Positions 48,486 to 60,878 of a DNA stretch of 64,000 bases are shown here, in pieces. The position numbers and the translations under genes are program-made. Origin of the DNA: Campanula takesimana (Eukaryota > Streptophyta > Magnoliopsida > Asterales > Campanulaceae); the NCBI GenBank assembly GCA_026119855.1, contig JAOWBW010000303.1:186001-250000 (forward strand), read 5' to 3'. Positions within the stretch are counted from its first letter, which is position 1. Each line of letters begins with the position of its first letter. Under the pieces are notes generated by a model. It worked only from the letters and a program-made list of their open reading frames with translations. It had not been told where the DNA came from and ran no database searches.

Positions 48486-49492
48486 TGTTGGAAATATTCC
48501 ACAAGAAAGAACAGAATCACAGAATAATAAATCATAAACTGAAAATAAATAAACTGGAAATGATCAAACAGTAAAGTAAACAGAAACTGGAATGAAGTAT
48601 ATGTGCCGAGCCGTGTGTCTAGACACACTGTCCTTAAGACTTATTCGCCCTCTCACCGTGAGTGCTTTAGGTTGCTGTTTGGACGCTAGTCTCCCAGGAT
48701 CACTCGCATGAACCTGATGCTTCCCTGCACTAAGAAATTCCGGCGAATTGAGGTTGTGCCTGGACAGTATCACCACAAATGCAGATGCAAGAGGCCAATG
48801 GAGGAATGAAACAATATGCAACAAGAGAGAAAATGTGAGAGAATGCTGGAAACAATGTTTTCTTTCTGTGTATTTTCCTCTTGCACTGGTTTGTTCTCTT
48901 TATATACTGCTCCAAGAACTCGAAAATTAATTAAAGGATAAACCCAATCCTTAATTAATTTATGGGAGAATAGATAAGGAATGACCCTTCACTTGGTATT
49001 ACAGTTCAGATGGGATGAACTTGTTTCTGTTAAAAAATTTGACTGTAAGGTCAAAAAATTAAGCAAAAGGTGAGCTCGCACGGACAAGCCAAATTGGTGC
49101 TACATTCGTGTCCGCAAGACGCGCACACACATGAGTTCGAACCTCGCAAGCCAAATTGGGTCCATGATTTGCAACCCCCCTGCGCGCGAGAGAGAGCCTC
49201 TATGCAATACAAGCTTGAACATTAGTCAAGTGCTCAAGCCTTTATACAAGCTTCCCTTTACATTTCTTTCCAATGTGGGATAATTTCCATATTCCCATTT
49301 CAACCCACCAACTTTGAGCCTTCATATCTTATTCATCCCAATACCAAATTGGACAAATGAATACATTATCTCAATGTTCTCACGGAGTAGAACACAAACC
49401 CACAAACAACTTTGTCATTCGACAAATTATTTATCAATTAATTAATACACAAAATTAAGGAAAATACTCATTTCCTTCACATTTTTCCAACA
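48486..49492. mobile_element. Solo LTR, 1007 bp
   Basis: Begins tgttggaaatattcc and ends tttttccaaca. Flanks gattt and aattt (5-bp TSD with one change). A TATA-like tttatatactg lies at about 48898, suggesting plus orientation. No internal domain. Confidence 0.7.
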
Positions 49493-50012
49493 AATTTCAC
49501 ATTTATTAATTACAAAATAATAATTAATAAATGTGAAATCGGGTTAAACTAAGCAATAAAAAAGGAGTAAGAAAAACATATCTTCAATTGATTATGGAGA
49601 AAGGGCTATGAAAGAATAGAAAGAAGATGGAAGTTTTTGTTCAAGGAAGAAGATGAGGTTTTTGGTAACTGCCGCAGAGCAAAATTTTGAGAGTACCCTT
49701 TTAGAATGTTGAAAAATGATATTTTACTATTAAAAATGATGAATTTAAGCATTTTGACCCCCTTGATTCTAAGAAAAATTGCACTAAAATATTATTTTGA
49801 CACCCTTGTATATTAAATTTGGATATATTAATTATAATATCTATCAAGAAAATAATCTTGACCCCTTTTTCAGAAATTTCTGGCTTCGCCACTGCATGCT
49901 AACGATTTATTGGTCAAAAGGAACACTTAGGCCTCAGCAAATGAGCAACGACTTGTCCAAAGCTATGAGTCAATAGATGACGAGAATGTAAGCTATTTGT
50001 AGTTGTTGTGAT

Positions 50013-50697
50013 TAGAGGTGGCCAATGGTACAAATCTAAACCAACCAATCACGTACCAACCGTACCAAACGCATTTGGTATACCAAAAGTTAGTACATGG
50101 TATAAATATCTTATTTTGGTTAGTATACCGTACCAACTTTGAAAATTTGGTTGGTACATGGTATGAATATTTGACTTTGGTTGGTATACCAAGTACCAAC
50201 ATTATTTAAAAAATGTGTTAAATTATTAATTATTTACCTAGATTACCTTTAATTGGTTGAGATGTATATTTAGTTTTTTATTTAAAGACAATAACATTTC
50301 CATTACAAGTATTTTTGTGAAAGTTCCTCACAAGTCAAGTTGAGAAATCTCCAGTAAATTGATTTAATTTCTATTGTATAATAAAATCGTAGTGCATGTT
50401 TGCTTTTACCATTTTTAAATGCATGGTTCACCTTTTGTTCTTTATATTGTTCACTAATTAATCAAAAATGCAAAAAAAATATTCAAAAAACATTTGATTT
50501 TTTTTTATTTAGTACTTCAATTCATACTTGGTAGAGTACCACGTACCGACCATACCAACCAAGTATCAACCGTACCAATAAGTTGGTATACCGACTTTGG
50601 TGGTTGGTAATGGTATGCATTTTCTTGTACCATGTTTAATTTGATTGGTACACGGTATAGGCAGAATACACTTGGTATACCAACCAAGACACCCTTA
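50013..50697. mobile_element. hAT-type element rich in ggtac/accaa motifs
   Basis: 685 bp; ends tagaggtggcc and gacaccctta; perfect 8-bp TSD gttgtgat (50005-50012 and 50698-50705). The interior repeats 'ttggtataccaa', 'gtaccaacc' and complements more than 15 times, so it can fold in many ways. Non-coding. Confidence 0.8.
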
Positions 50698-50705
50698 GTT
50701 GTGAT

Positions 50706-51539
50706 TGTTGGAATTTAGTTTTGGAAAAGTGAGGTTTGACCGACTTTTGACTAATAATTCCATTAGGTTCCATTTTGTGTAAATAGAAATTAATTGCATA
50801 TTTGTAATCTACGTTTGGAGTAGATTAGTGTGGTATATTTATTTTCTCAAAACCAATTCCGGGTGAATGAGAAATTAATGTCCAAAGTATGCAAGTTGAA
50901 GTGGGTAAATGAAGAGTTTATGGGATATGAAATGGTTATCCCACATTGGTCGGAGAATGAAAAAGATGAGAGTATTTAATATAGCTCATCTAAGAAGTTT
51001 CCAATCAAGTGTGGATTTGGGCTTCCAAGCTTAAGTGGTCCATTAGGCCAACCATGCTACCTAGTGGGTCGATCTAACTGATCACAGCCCTTCATCTTCA
51101 CCAGATCTGACGGCCAGAAACCAACAGTGCCTATTCCCAAAAGGCACCCTAACTCTTCATTTACTATATAAAGCCCTCCACCAGATGACATTCCTCACTC
51201 AGTCATTAAATCACAATTGAATAACACACAAATCACTCTCTCTTCACTTCAGAAGTAGAGAAGCACATATTTAACTGAGTTAACGAACTCAGTGCTTCCA
51301 TTATCGATTGTAAAGTCGTTTCATCTTGAGAGAAGATTGCCGCTGACCGTTAGCACCAGTGCGGAGATTGTGTCCAACACAAGACTCGACTTCAATTATT
51401 GCCCGGTTTGATTTAACATATGCATTTATAGTTTATCCTTATTTTCTGCCCTGTTAATTATTTTATGGTTCATTTTATATTTGTCATTATCGTTAAATTC
51501 AAGAAAACCATTACTATTGTTATACAATTTTTCCTAACA
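50706..51539 (+). mobile_element. Solo LTR, 834 bp
   Basis: Starts tgttggaatttag, ends ttcctaaca. 5-bp TSD gtgat perfect (50701-50705 and 51540-51544). TATA box tatataaagccc at about 51166 gives plus orientation. Its left TSD is the last five bases of the hAT TSD at 50698-50705. Confidence 0.85.
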
Positions 51540-53448
51540 GTGATATAAAATGTTTTTATATATTCTTTAATTAATAATAGTGATATCCGTATTTTTTAAA
51601 TATTTGCATAACAAATACTTACATTTTATAGTAGTATTAAAATTTTTACATAGTGATAATGAAAATTGACGAGAGAAGCGCTCCAACAAATTTCAGGTCC
51701 AAATTTCGTGGCAATTTAATCGCGAGACATATACACCTTTTTTTTTTTGTACGGAATAAAAACTAATAAAGGGGAAAATGGACCAAATGGTTAGGGTTCA
51801 CCAAAAGTGATGGAGCTGTTCTTCAAGATAAGGAAAGTGAAATCTTTCAAGTCAGAAATGATTTACTTGATTTTTCTTTTTCAAAAAAAATAAAAAAAAA
51901 TATCTGAATCTTTCAAAAAAAAAAAAAAATGTCTGAAATCATTTTTTGTATAAAGAGCAAATTTAGAATGATCTTCACAAAAACCAGGATGTGAAACTTT
52001 ATTTTGGGACATAGACAATATACAGTAACAAGTTTCGAATCGCGGTAGAAAAATACGTCTTCTATGATAATGACACATCAATATTAAAATAAGATGTGTG
52101 TTACTCTTAACATCAAATACTAAAATAAGTTACAATATTTAAGTTAATATAAATGAAAATAGCAGTATTGTGTACCATCAACAAATGCATTACAACAACA
52201 ACAAAACTTTAATCCCAAAATGATATAAGGTCGGCTAACATGAATCGCCATATGAAATCGTCAATAAGATCAACGAATGCATTATATATAAAGTATTAAA
52301 AATAATAAATGTATGGGTATTGAATAACTTTTAATCTATTCATAGACTCAATGTTTTAATAGTTTTACAAAATGATTATCATTTAATAATTTTAATTATA
52401 ATGTATACAATAATTTACTTATTTCAAATTATCATTAGTACTTCATCCCCATAAAGAGACCATTTTTATTCATTATTTTCTTTAATAATAATACTTTAAT
52501 TAGTTATACTTATATTTATACTTTCTTAAAGTACGCATTTTGAATTTGTTGTAAAGAGATTGTTTTTATTTATTATTTTCAATGACATATTTTATACTAC
52601 ATGTTCCGTCAATGAATGTTAACTTCCCGTTTTTGGAAACTTTGATAAAGCAAAATGTTTTTTTTTTCTAATGTGTGCCTTAGAACATATGATAAATTTT
52701 AAATATGGTAGTGAAAAGCATTTTCAGTAATATCCGTATATTTAGCATTTGATGTTAAGAATGACACCCAATATTTTAGTATCTATGACTATAAATTTTT
52801 TTATTTAGTAAAAAATATATTTCATTAGAAAAAAAAGAATAAAAAGCTAATAAAATTTAATCTTTTAATTAGTACTAAGTTGGATACGTTTGAGGTGATG
52901 AAAGTGAAATTTTCTTTTCTATTAATTTTTAATGAATACTGACCAAATGTCTGAATTATATAATGATTTTATGTAAAAGGTTTTCTTATGCAATTATTTT
53001 TGTTAAAGATTTAAATCGCAATTTTTTTTTTGTACATAGTATTTCTTGCAATTATCTCGTTCAAATTTGGCCGTATTTCTTTCAATTTATGAATATCTAT
53101 TAATGGTAAGATTCAAATAAATCAAAATTAATTATGACACTAAAATATCGATACCTTATTATGTATCAATCTTTTTGTGACTTTTTTTTGTGTCTCTAAC
53201 ATTTTCCATAAAAAAATTTTGGTAGAATTTTTGACTGAAGTAAACGGAAAGAGTAAATTATAGAATTGAATTTAATGGACAAAGACGAGCCTAGTAAAAA
53301 AGTGATTCGATCCTAGTGTCCATCCCACGATCAGTTGATTGGCAAACGGATTGATCATGTTTGTACGTTTGATACTATGTTTGATGTGAACAACTATCAC
53401 AACAACAATATCATCTTCAATTTGCAAATAAAGTAATCAACTCAAATA
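51540..53448. other. AT-rich intergenic stretch
   Basis: No gene. Contains the short SINE at 52193-52268 and poly(A)/poly(T) runs; otherwise nothing I can support. Confidence 0.4.
52193..52268 (-). mobile_element. 5'-truncated SINE, 76 bp
   Basis: Plus strand caacaacaacaaaactttaa ... ggtcggctaacatgaatc, i.e. a minus-strand SINE tail ending (ttg)n. Flanked by atcaac[a/g]aatgcatta, a 16-bp TSD with one mismatch (52177-52192 and 52269-52284). Confidence 0.75.
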
Positions 53449-53962
53449 TTCCATCCGTCCCATTTTAAACTTAAAATAAAAGTGGGTGCAAGAATTAAGA
53501 TGAGGATCTTTATATTATAAAATATAGATAGTGAGGTAGAGTGTTGTGAGTATATAAAGTGGGTAGGAGAGAGAAAGTGGAGTAGGAAATAGTTATTGGA
53601 TAGTTGTTGTGGGACCCGGAACCGCTCCACCCAATTTGCTACACCTCTCCACCCAACGGCTAAGATGAAGGCCACATACACACAAATCAGGGGGACGGTC
53701 AAGATAGCTCCCACTTTTGTGGGTCCCACCGAATTTGGCTCTATCTGAACCGTTGGGTGTAGGAAAAATGAGGTGGCATTGATCTCCACCATTGGGTGGA
53801 GCTAACTCTCCGGTGCACAGGTTCGAAATCCGTTGTTGTGTGTATGACATGTAGGTCCCACTAAATTAAAAAGTATAGATAAATTTTCGTTTTTAGATTT
53901 TGAAGTTTAAAATGAGACGCGTAAAAAGGAAATTTTTGAAGTTTAAAATGGGACGGAGAGAG
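53449..53962. mobile_element. Stowaway MITE with an internal insertion
   Basis: Ends ttccatccgtcccattttaa and aaatgggacggagagag, TA on both sides. Same family as 59260-59541 (shared 'gtgggtaggagagagaaagtg'). Interrupted at 53612-53831. Confidence 0.75.
53612..53831. mobile_element. 220-bp Mutator-like insertion nested in the Stowaway MITE
   Basis: Perfect 9-bp direct repeats gttgttgtg (53603-53611 and 53832-53840). The related MITE at 59260 is uninterrupted at this place. Terminal repeats are weak (ggacccggaacc and the complement of ggttcgaaatcc). Confidence 0.7.
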
Positions 53963-54734
53963 TAGAATAGAATGAACCAATGGGAACTATAGTGGAAGTC
54001 AAATTTGATGGTTGGGATGCAAAGTTGGGTGTGAAAGCTCAGTAAGTGGCTAAGTGCTGCGTGCCTTCCATGCTCCTCCATGTACACCTTTTATCATTAC
54101 TCATATTCCTTTCCTTCCATATACTTCCATATAATGTACTAATGTAAAAAAAAAAAAATCAAAAAAAATATCATGTTTTAAATAAAAATAGATTTAATAT
54201 TCTCTTTGTTCTAAAATAATATAGCTCAATTTTACTTTTTAAGCATTTTGAGGTTACATTATAAATTTTGTAAATCATTAAAAAAATCAACTGCAATAAT
54301 TATTATGGGATGTAAAGACTATTAGCTTATGCATGCCACAAATATTATGTGAAGCCATGAAATTTTTGGTTCCCACATTAACAAAAGTTGTTGAATTGTG
54401 ATGATAATTGTGTCTATGACTTACTAGTGCTCAACACATCTAAATATGGTAATGAACTTATGAAGCGTGCTTTGCTAGAGTTGATGTGACGAGTAATTTG
54501 TGCCATCTAGATAGGAAATGCACTCGTGTATGAGAGTCTTGCTTGCCCAACTCAACCAAAGAAAAGAGAGGCACTTTTACGACTTTATCGGCAATGTATG
54601 CTTTTATAATTCATCAACGTACAGCCTTAACAAACGAGATATTAATTATCAGTAAAATTTATTTGAAGTTATAGAAATCTTCAGATGGAAATTTCCTAGC
54701 GTCCCAATCACTGTATGCAATTGTGTGTTCTATG

Positions 54735-55410
54735 TTAATTCCAATTTCCACATAAGTATCGATGTATAGTTGTGGCATGGTGTGTTATTGACCGTCTAGG
54801 ATGAGAGTTATGGGACCCAAAAGACAGACGACTAGCAACTGGAAGCATATCATGTAAGATTACCACCCCCTTGCAGACCGAAATTCTTGCCATATGAAAA
54901 GGTCTAGAATGGGCAGTTTTCAACAGCCACACTGACATGATCCTGATGGATCATGGAAGAAGAACGCAAGATGGGCAGGCCTAGGATGGGAGTTATGAGA
55001 CCCAAAAGACGGACGACTAGCAACCGGAAGCATATCATGTAAGACTACCACCCCCTTGCAGACCGAAATTCTTGCCATATGGAAAGGTCTAGAATGGGCA
55101 GTCTTCAACAACAACACTGACATCATCGTCCTTACTGATTCGAAACAAGCCCGAGACTACATCAAACATCCAACCAACCGGGATTTCAATCTTGAAGCTA
55201 TCATTTCAGACATCACCCTTTTATCGAATCATTGTAATAGGTTTAATATTATTAAAGTAGATAGGAAAGTTGTTAATTTTGCGCATTTAAATGCTAATTA
55301 TGCTAGTAATATGTATCAACACTTTATCAACTCTGAGCCGACTTTCTTTAATGAAATAAGTAGGTAATTTTGTCAAAAAAAAAAAAAAAGAAAAAGAAAA
55401 AAAAAAAAAA
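54735..55410 (+). pseudogene. LINE 3' end with RNase H-like (RVT_3) fragment
   Basis: Reads TEILAIWKGLEWAVFNNNTD, VLTDSKQARDYIKHP and SNHCNRFNIIKVDRKVVNFA, ending EISR-stop at about 55367, then an A-rich tail to 55410. This is the RNase H domain at the C-terminus of plant LINE polymerases (the 'D-S' of TDSK is the conserved acidic site). The reverse transcriptase part is missing. About 150 bp at its start are duplicated (54800-54950 and 54985-55135). Confidence 0.75.
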
Positions 55411-55997
55411 GACTCATTTTGGTTGATTGGTTTTAGATTTCAATATCTAGGTGCATTTGTTTCCGTTCTTGTGCTTCTTAGAGGATATGTGGGTTGAAAA
55501 GATAGTTTTTTTTTTTTTTTTTTTCCTCGTTCATTTAGGTGGTATGTTTTGGAAGTTCCATTCCATGGTTATTGCTAGATCTTAGAGTAGAGATGCGATG
55601 GTGTGGTTTTTTAGTAAAATAATACTCTCTTTCTCATAATAAACATCGCGCATTTACTTTTTTATTAACATAATATAATTTCGACCGCAAAATTACTCAA
55701 ATTTACTTATGATCATGGGTGCTTCATTTTGGGTTGTCCAATTAAATACTAGTAGTTTTTTTTTTTCCTTTTCGTGAGATCATTTCATTGACAAATTTAC
55801 TAAACTAATCTTCATTTTCCATCTTAAAATGTTCCCCTCATTGTTTTGAATTCAAAAAACTTTGAAGGTAAATTCAAGAAGCAAACAATTGTCATTCACT
55901 TTTTTGATTCATGTGTTTGATCAAACCCATCTCTTCAAGTGAGATTGGAGAAAGTCTAAGTTTTATTATGCATGTATAATTAGAATTTAATATTATG
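55411..55997. other. Intergenic
   Basis: T-rich runs and AT-rich sequence, nothing identifiable. Confidence 0.4.
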
Positions 55998-56336
55998 TGA
56001 TTGGAATTTGTTTTTTTTTTTAACGACAAAAATGTAATTTCATTCACAATAATAAAAGAGATGGAACACCACAAAATTTAGAGGTTCATCTAAAATATCA
56101 AAAGTAGTTTCATCTTTAAACCTAAAACAAAGATTATTTCGATCTAAATCTTGAGACTTGCAGATTCTAATCCAAATAAAATTTGGAAACTGCCTCAATC
56201 TGGCATTCAAGAGGTCCATCACTGGATAAGATGTTGCTTTGAGTCCATACGTTAGAGAATCCGGGTTGACGAGGAAACTCCCTCCAAACATCTCAAAATT
56301 CACGAAACATCCCTGTGAAGTAAAAATAAAGACTTC
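55998..56336 (-). mobile_element. LINE-related tail fragment
   Basis: Poly(T) on the plus strand at the left, then ttcattcacaataataaaagag-type sequence shared with 33600-33860. Minus-strand fragments read without an identifiable domain. Confidence 0.4.
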
Positions 56337-56698
56337 TACTTCATTGTGAAATTCTACGAGATTTGTCGCAATTAGAAGATAAAAAAAACATAAAAAGAGT
56401 GAAATTTATTTAATAACATAAAAACAAATAAAAATCTAAACAACACAAAAATATGGAACTGGTCTAGACTGGACTGACATACTGTATACGATTTAGGCCC
56501 ATCATCCATTCAAATTTATTTTGGCCCGAAGGCCCATTTAGAAATTAGGTGTTACGGAGAGAACTCCAAAAATCCAACAAAAAAAAAAAAAAAAAAAAAA
56601 AAAAAACCAAACGCGTCCAAAGGCACAAAGCATATAGGCTATACGTATATACCACTCACTGCAGATGAAGTAGCGGGAAACACAGAGGATCAAAAATC

Positions 56699-59600
56699 AT
56701 GGCAGGCGGTGATCTAACCCTAATCCGCGACTTCGCTTCTGAAAAATCTCAAGGAGGTAAGATTTCTCAATCTTCTTAACTTCATTCTCTTTGTTTGCCA
56801 ATAAATTTTGAATGGGTTAATGACAATTTAACTGAGTTTTTAACGAATTCCGTCAAATGTTGCTCTTCGTTTTGTCAGTCTCATTTCAAATCATTCCATC
56901 TCTTTGCTATTGTTTCATGCATTTTTCTCACTAATCGAACGAATTCTGATTTAGCAATTGATTGAATCATTGAACGGAGAATGTACCACCACACACACTT
57001 CCACCATTGTAGAACGGTGAGGAGGCAACCACAATAAGCAGATTCAAGAGCTTGAATTGGAGCTCTCCTCAGCGAATTTAGAGCTCGAAGAAGCCAATCA
57101 ATTGAAAGATAGTGTTGAGCAGGAGCTTAAAGGATATGAAGTAGAATTGGACGTTAATGATGCCTCTATTCAATCCCTAGAGGTTTTATTTTCACGATTT
57201 TTTATGACATTGGCTGAAATTTTTTTCTCTGCTTGATCATATCCTAATAGAATTGATGTGGTTATTACAAAAAATTGAGTCGATTTTGATTGAATGTCCT
57301 TGTGTGATTTGGTGTTTGTGCAGTCTAGGGTTTCTGTGATTCAGGATAACGTTTCAACGGTTGGATCTAATTTTGAGGCTCTTAAGGTGCTAAATATTAA
57401 ATACTCTCTATCGGTTCCCTTATTATGCACTAATTCTGTTTGTGTTTTAATTGATTGAACATGTATGTCTGCATACAACAGAATGAGGAAGCTGCTTTGC
57501 GGTAAAATCCTCTAATTACTGTTTTATCACTGTGAAGTATGCGAGCAGTAAACTTATTCTAAGTTATCCTTATTGTCTATGTAGTCAGCAGTTTCTTGGC
57601 AGAATGTTTGAGTTGAATGCAAAAATAAGGTACTTAATCAGTTAATCATTTGCGAGGTCATATGTCACATTAGAAATGTTGTTTGCTTTTGATTCCTCGG
57701 CTTCTTCTTATCACGTGATTATCTGTTTGCCTTGTTATTTTTAATGGCCTCTTATAATAGTCGCTTTTCCGTAAATATGAATATTGATTAAAAGTAGGAT
57801 GTTCCAACATAGGAGTTTAACCTTGTTTGCAGATTATACATATTTTCTATATTGTGGAAGTAAGAGGGACCAATTATTACTCCCTCCGTCCCTATATTAG
57901 TGCCCATTGTTAACATTGCAAGACATTTTTTAACATTTAGTGATATTCTTAACATTTTGAGGATGTTCCGATTTTTTTTATTTTTTTTTGCCTTCTTGTA
58001 GGAGGTCCTGGTCACATAACTACTATCTGTGCATCCTGATTAAACAACTATTAACTGATTTTTCAATTCCGCTGATGCACGAATTTCCAGCAGACAATAG
58101 CTTCTACTTCCTATGAATCAAACAATACTGGAACCTCATGTGATGGTGTGTATTTACCATGTTGGTTACTGTGGGAAAAGTGCACAAACCCTCATTTTCT
58201 TGGAAATTGACCAAACTTCTATGAGACAGAAATTTTATTTTCTCAAAAAAAAATCAGCTAAGCATTGAAATTACGGTAGAGTTGTCTATTTATAACTCAT
58301 CTTGAACACTATAATGAGATTACCTCACTGCATGAAAAATGAATACTCTTGCGGAGCAGCTGCATTTGCAAAGAAAGTTAAGGAAATGATTAATTGAGAT
58401 CTTAACTTTGCAGTAGATTTGATGAGGGACTATCAATTTATCATCATATGCGATATCAAACTTCCTTTTTTCCTTCATTTACATCTGTTTCCCAGAAGCA
58501 GGAGATGTACATGCTAATTCTAAAGATACTGATGAAGCGAGAAGAGCTCTTGAAATGAAGCTTTCCCAAATAAGTGAGGAGGAACAAAAATACCAGCCAG
58601 AACAAGACATTCATACGCAGGTAATTATGAGTTGGCCGCTATATTTTAATGATGCTTCTGTATGCATGCTTGTCTTTTGTCGAATGTTGTGGATAAACAA
58701 ACATGCATGCTTGTTTTCCAGAAGCAGACATTGTCGTATGTCTTATTTCAAGATAGTGATGCCAAGTAGTATTACCAATTGTCATTGTTCCTCTTAATTG
58801 CAACATATTGAACACTTGGTCACCACCTCTCAATTTGTTGAGCATGCGTGCTACATTATTTTCAGTGTGTGTTTGTATAAACATTGATTGAACGATAGAT
58901 ACCGATTAAACAGGGAGGATCTTCTGTAGGTGCAACAAGAGTTGAAGGGTTTGGAACAAAAAGTATCGCTCATGGAAGCAATTATGAAGGAAACCAAAGA
59001 GATGCAGGATTTAACCAGATATCCTTGTAACGCTTCGTCTAATCTAATTGATCGAGTGTCTATTTTATTGATTGATTAAATTTAATAGACTTCCACAAAA
59101 ATCAGGTTCATTGTTGATTTCCAAAAGTTGTTAAAGAAAATGAGTTTTTGAAGCTATGTTGATGTGTAGGATCCCTGGAGAAATCTGATGATACAATAAC
59201 TGTTATATTTGGAGGAAGTATACAAAAAAGATTTACAACCTGATTTTGGAAATCATATACTCCCTCCGTCCCATTTAATGCTTCATAAAATTTGGGCACA
59301 AGGATTAAGGAGAGGATTGTTTTATTATAAAAATGGAAAGTGGGGTAGGATGTTGTGAGTATAGAAGGTGGGTAGGAGAGAGAAAGTGGGGTAGGGAATT
59401 GCTAGTGGATTGCTGTTGTGAGATGACATGTGGGGCCCATTAAATAAAGAAGCGTTATTAACTTCCCTTTTGGGGGTTTTGAAGTATAAGGTGGGACACC
59501 CAAAAGACAAGTTTTTGAAGTATAAAATGGGCTGGAGGGAGTATAGCTTACAGAACTGTCTAAGTAATCTAGTCCAGGACATTAACAGTATTTAACTCCT

Positions 59601-59751
59601 CATTCCTTAACTAGACACAGGCAGATTTGAACTTGAAGAAGCATGTGCTTCCATAGGTGAAGAGCTGCAGAAGAAGTGTATTTGTCCCAGCTGTAATCGT
59701 GATAATGTGAATGCTCTAGGTGGAATTCTTCAGATACCCAGTGGAAGTTAA
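56699..59751 (+). CDS. Small coiled-coil protein, function unknown
   Basis: Exons I can support: 56699-56756 (MAGGDLTLIRDFASEK), 57022-57182 (QIQELELELSSANLELEEAN), 57324-57386, 57482-57501, 57585-57629, about 58092-58143, 58496-58620, 58930-59026 and 59615-59751. About 250 aa. Most is predicted coiled coil (Glu/Leu/Lys heptads). The C-terminus has a C-x-C-x2-C cluster (KKCICPSCNRDNVNALGGIL) and ends IPSGS. The exon near 58092 does not join exon 5 in frame (it needs one extra base), so a micro-exon is missed or this part is wrong. A strong donor (gtaagt, 59758) just after the stop implies a 3' UTR intron. I do not recognise the family. A structural or motor-associated role is only a guess from the coiled coil. 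Confidence 0.7.
57886..57960. repeat. Stowaway end fragment in the coiled-coil gene
   Basis: ctccctccgtccctatattagtgcccattg after TA; no matching right end. Confidence 0.5.
59260..59541. mobile_element. Stowaway MITE in the last coding intron of the coiled-coil gene
   Basis: Ends ctccctccgtcccatttaat and aaatgggctggagggag, TA both sides. 282 bp. Lies between exons 58930-59026 and 59615-59751. Confidence 0.8.
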
Positions 59752-60515
59752 CTTCTCGTAAGTTTCTGTTGGAGAACACAACATTTAGCCAAATTTACTG
59801 GGTATGAGCACTTATTGCTACCACGTAATGAATAACATTCATGTTCTTTTTGTGGCAGTTGCCTAGGAAATGGGCTCATACGACTATGTTCGGGAACAGC
59901 ATGTCCAGTTTTGTTAAAAAGCTGCAAGTGCAAGTGGGTAATCAATAATTTTCTGAACTGAAGTTTTGTATTCATTTCTGATTAACACGCCTTACATATC
60001 TCATGAAACCTACAGATTCCTTCTGTCAATCATAAAATGCACTTGACTGTGTTTTCCCGTTAATTGTAGTAAAATTGAGTCACATCTGCCTTATAGAAAT
60101 ATAGCTAACTGAATGAAGTTGCACCACTTGTAACCCCTTTAATCTAGACTGCTGCTCTTTAGATGGTATCCTTTGATATTATTTACAATCAATGATGATT
60201 GCAATGTTGATGGTGCCTCTTTATCATTGTCCCTTCATATTGATTGAATGATATTGACACTCCTTAGAAACTAATCTGATAGTTCCAAATTGCAACACAA
60301 CTCATGCAACTCTGTAAATACTCGCAGTAGTTACCATTTGCTTAGACGAAGTTTATTCGATACAATTGGTGGGAACGGGGCAACCCGTGGATTGGTGGAC
60401 TTAGTAATTTCAATCTGTGTTAAGAAAAGAGCAGATACAATTGTTGGACATACAACCCAAACTTAAAACTCATTTGGCTCCGTGACTTTTCATTTTCAAT
60501 AGAACATAAATAGTA
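59752..60515. other. 3' region of the coiled-coil gene
   Basis: Contains a probable 3' UTR exon after the acceptor tgtggcag (about 59859), which is itself open for 29 codons. Nothing else was identified. Confidence 0.4.
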
Positions 60516-60703
60516 CTCCCTCCGTCCCAAAATGATCTTCACATTTGACTATTCAAACTTTTTAAGGATATGAACACTTGCTACACTAGTCATGTTTTAT
60601 TTATGCACTTTTAAGCCTTAATTGTAGAAATAGGAAAACTTTTTGGGACAATAAAAAGTGGCAAATAGTAAGATCATTTTGGGACAGATTGGGACAGAGG
60701 GAG
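60516..60703. mobile_element. Stowaway MITE
   Basis: Ends ctccctccgtcccaaaatga and gggacagagggag, TA both sides. Relics of the same family at 39215-39367 and 45237-45410. Confidence 0.8.
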
Positions 60704-60878
60704 TACAACATATTACTTGGATCAATTAATGGTATCCAAACGGTGGAACAGTTTCCACTTCAAAAATCAATCAGGGTGCTTTGAGCTCAAGGATAGGTGC
60801 AAAACAAAAAATAGCATCCTCTTCAAATATCAATTGAAGGGTAAAACTTAAAAAACAGGGCACTATGGAATCGCGCGC

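Larger units (their letters stand above)
46440..49693 (-). mobile_element. Retroposon with RNase H-like fragment, interrupted twice
   Basis: Flanked by the perfect 17-bp direct repeat tacccttttagaatgtt (46423-46439, 49694-49710), with a poly(T) on the plus strand at the left end, i.e. a poly(A) tail on the minus strand. The minus strand encodes a broken LINE-type RNase H tail (ANVISRAIFVNASPTVWVEL, 46490-46620). Removing the hAT at 46877-48373 and the LTR at 48486-49492 leaves about 740 bp. Related to 62558-63302. Confidence 0.8.
46357..49894. mobile_element. Outer hAT-type element, 3538 bp with nested insertions
   Basis: Ends cagtggcgaagcca and tggcttcgccactg are perfect inverted repeats. 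TSD catgctaa is perfect (46349-46356 and 49895-49902). Without its insertions it is only about 270 bp (46357-46439 plus 49694-49894), the size of the MITE at 25165-25434, which shares the 'tgaccccctt' interior. Confidence 0.9.

Noticed and set aside
53593..53850. Minus-strand open frames of 85-116 codons
   Set aside because: They lie across a MULE-like insertion in a Stowaway MITE; no conserved protein.
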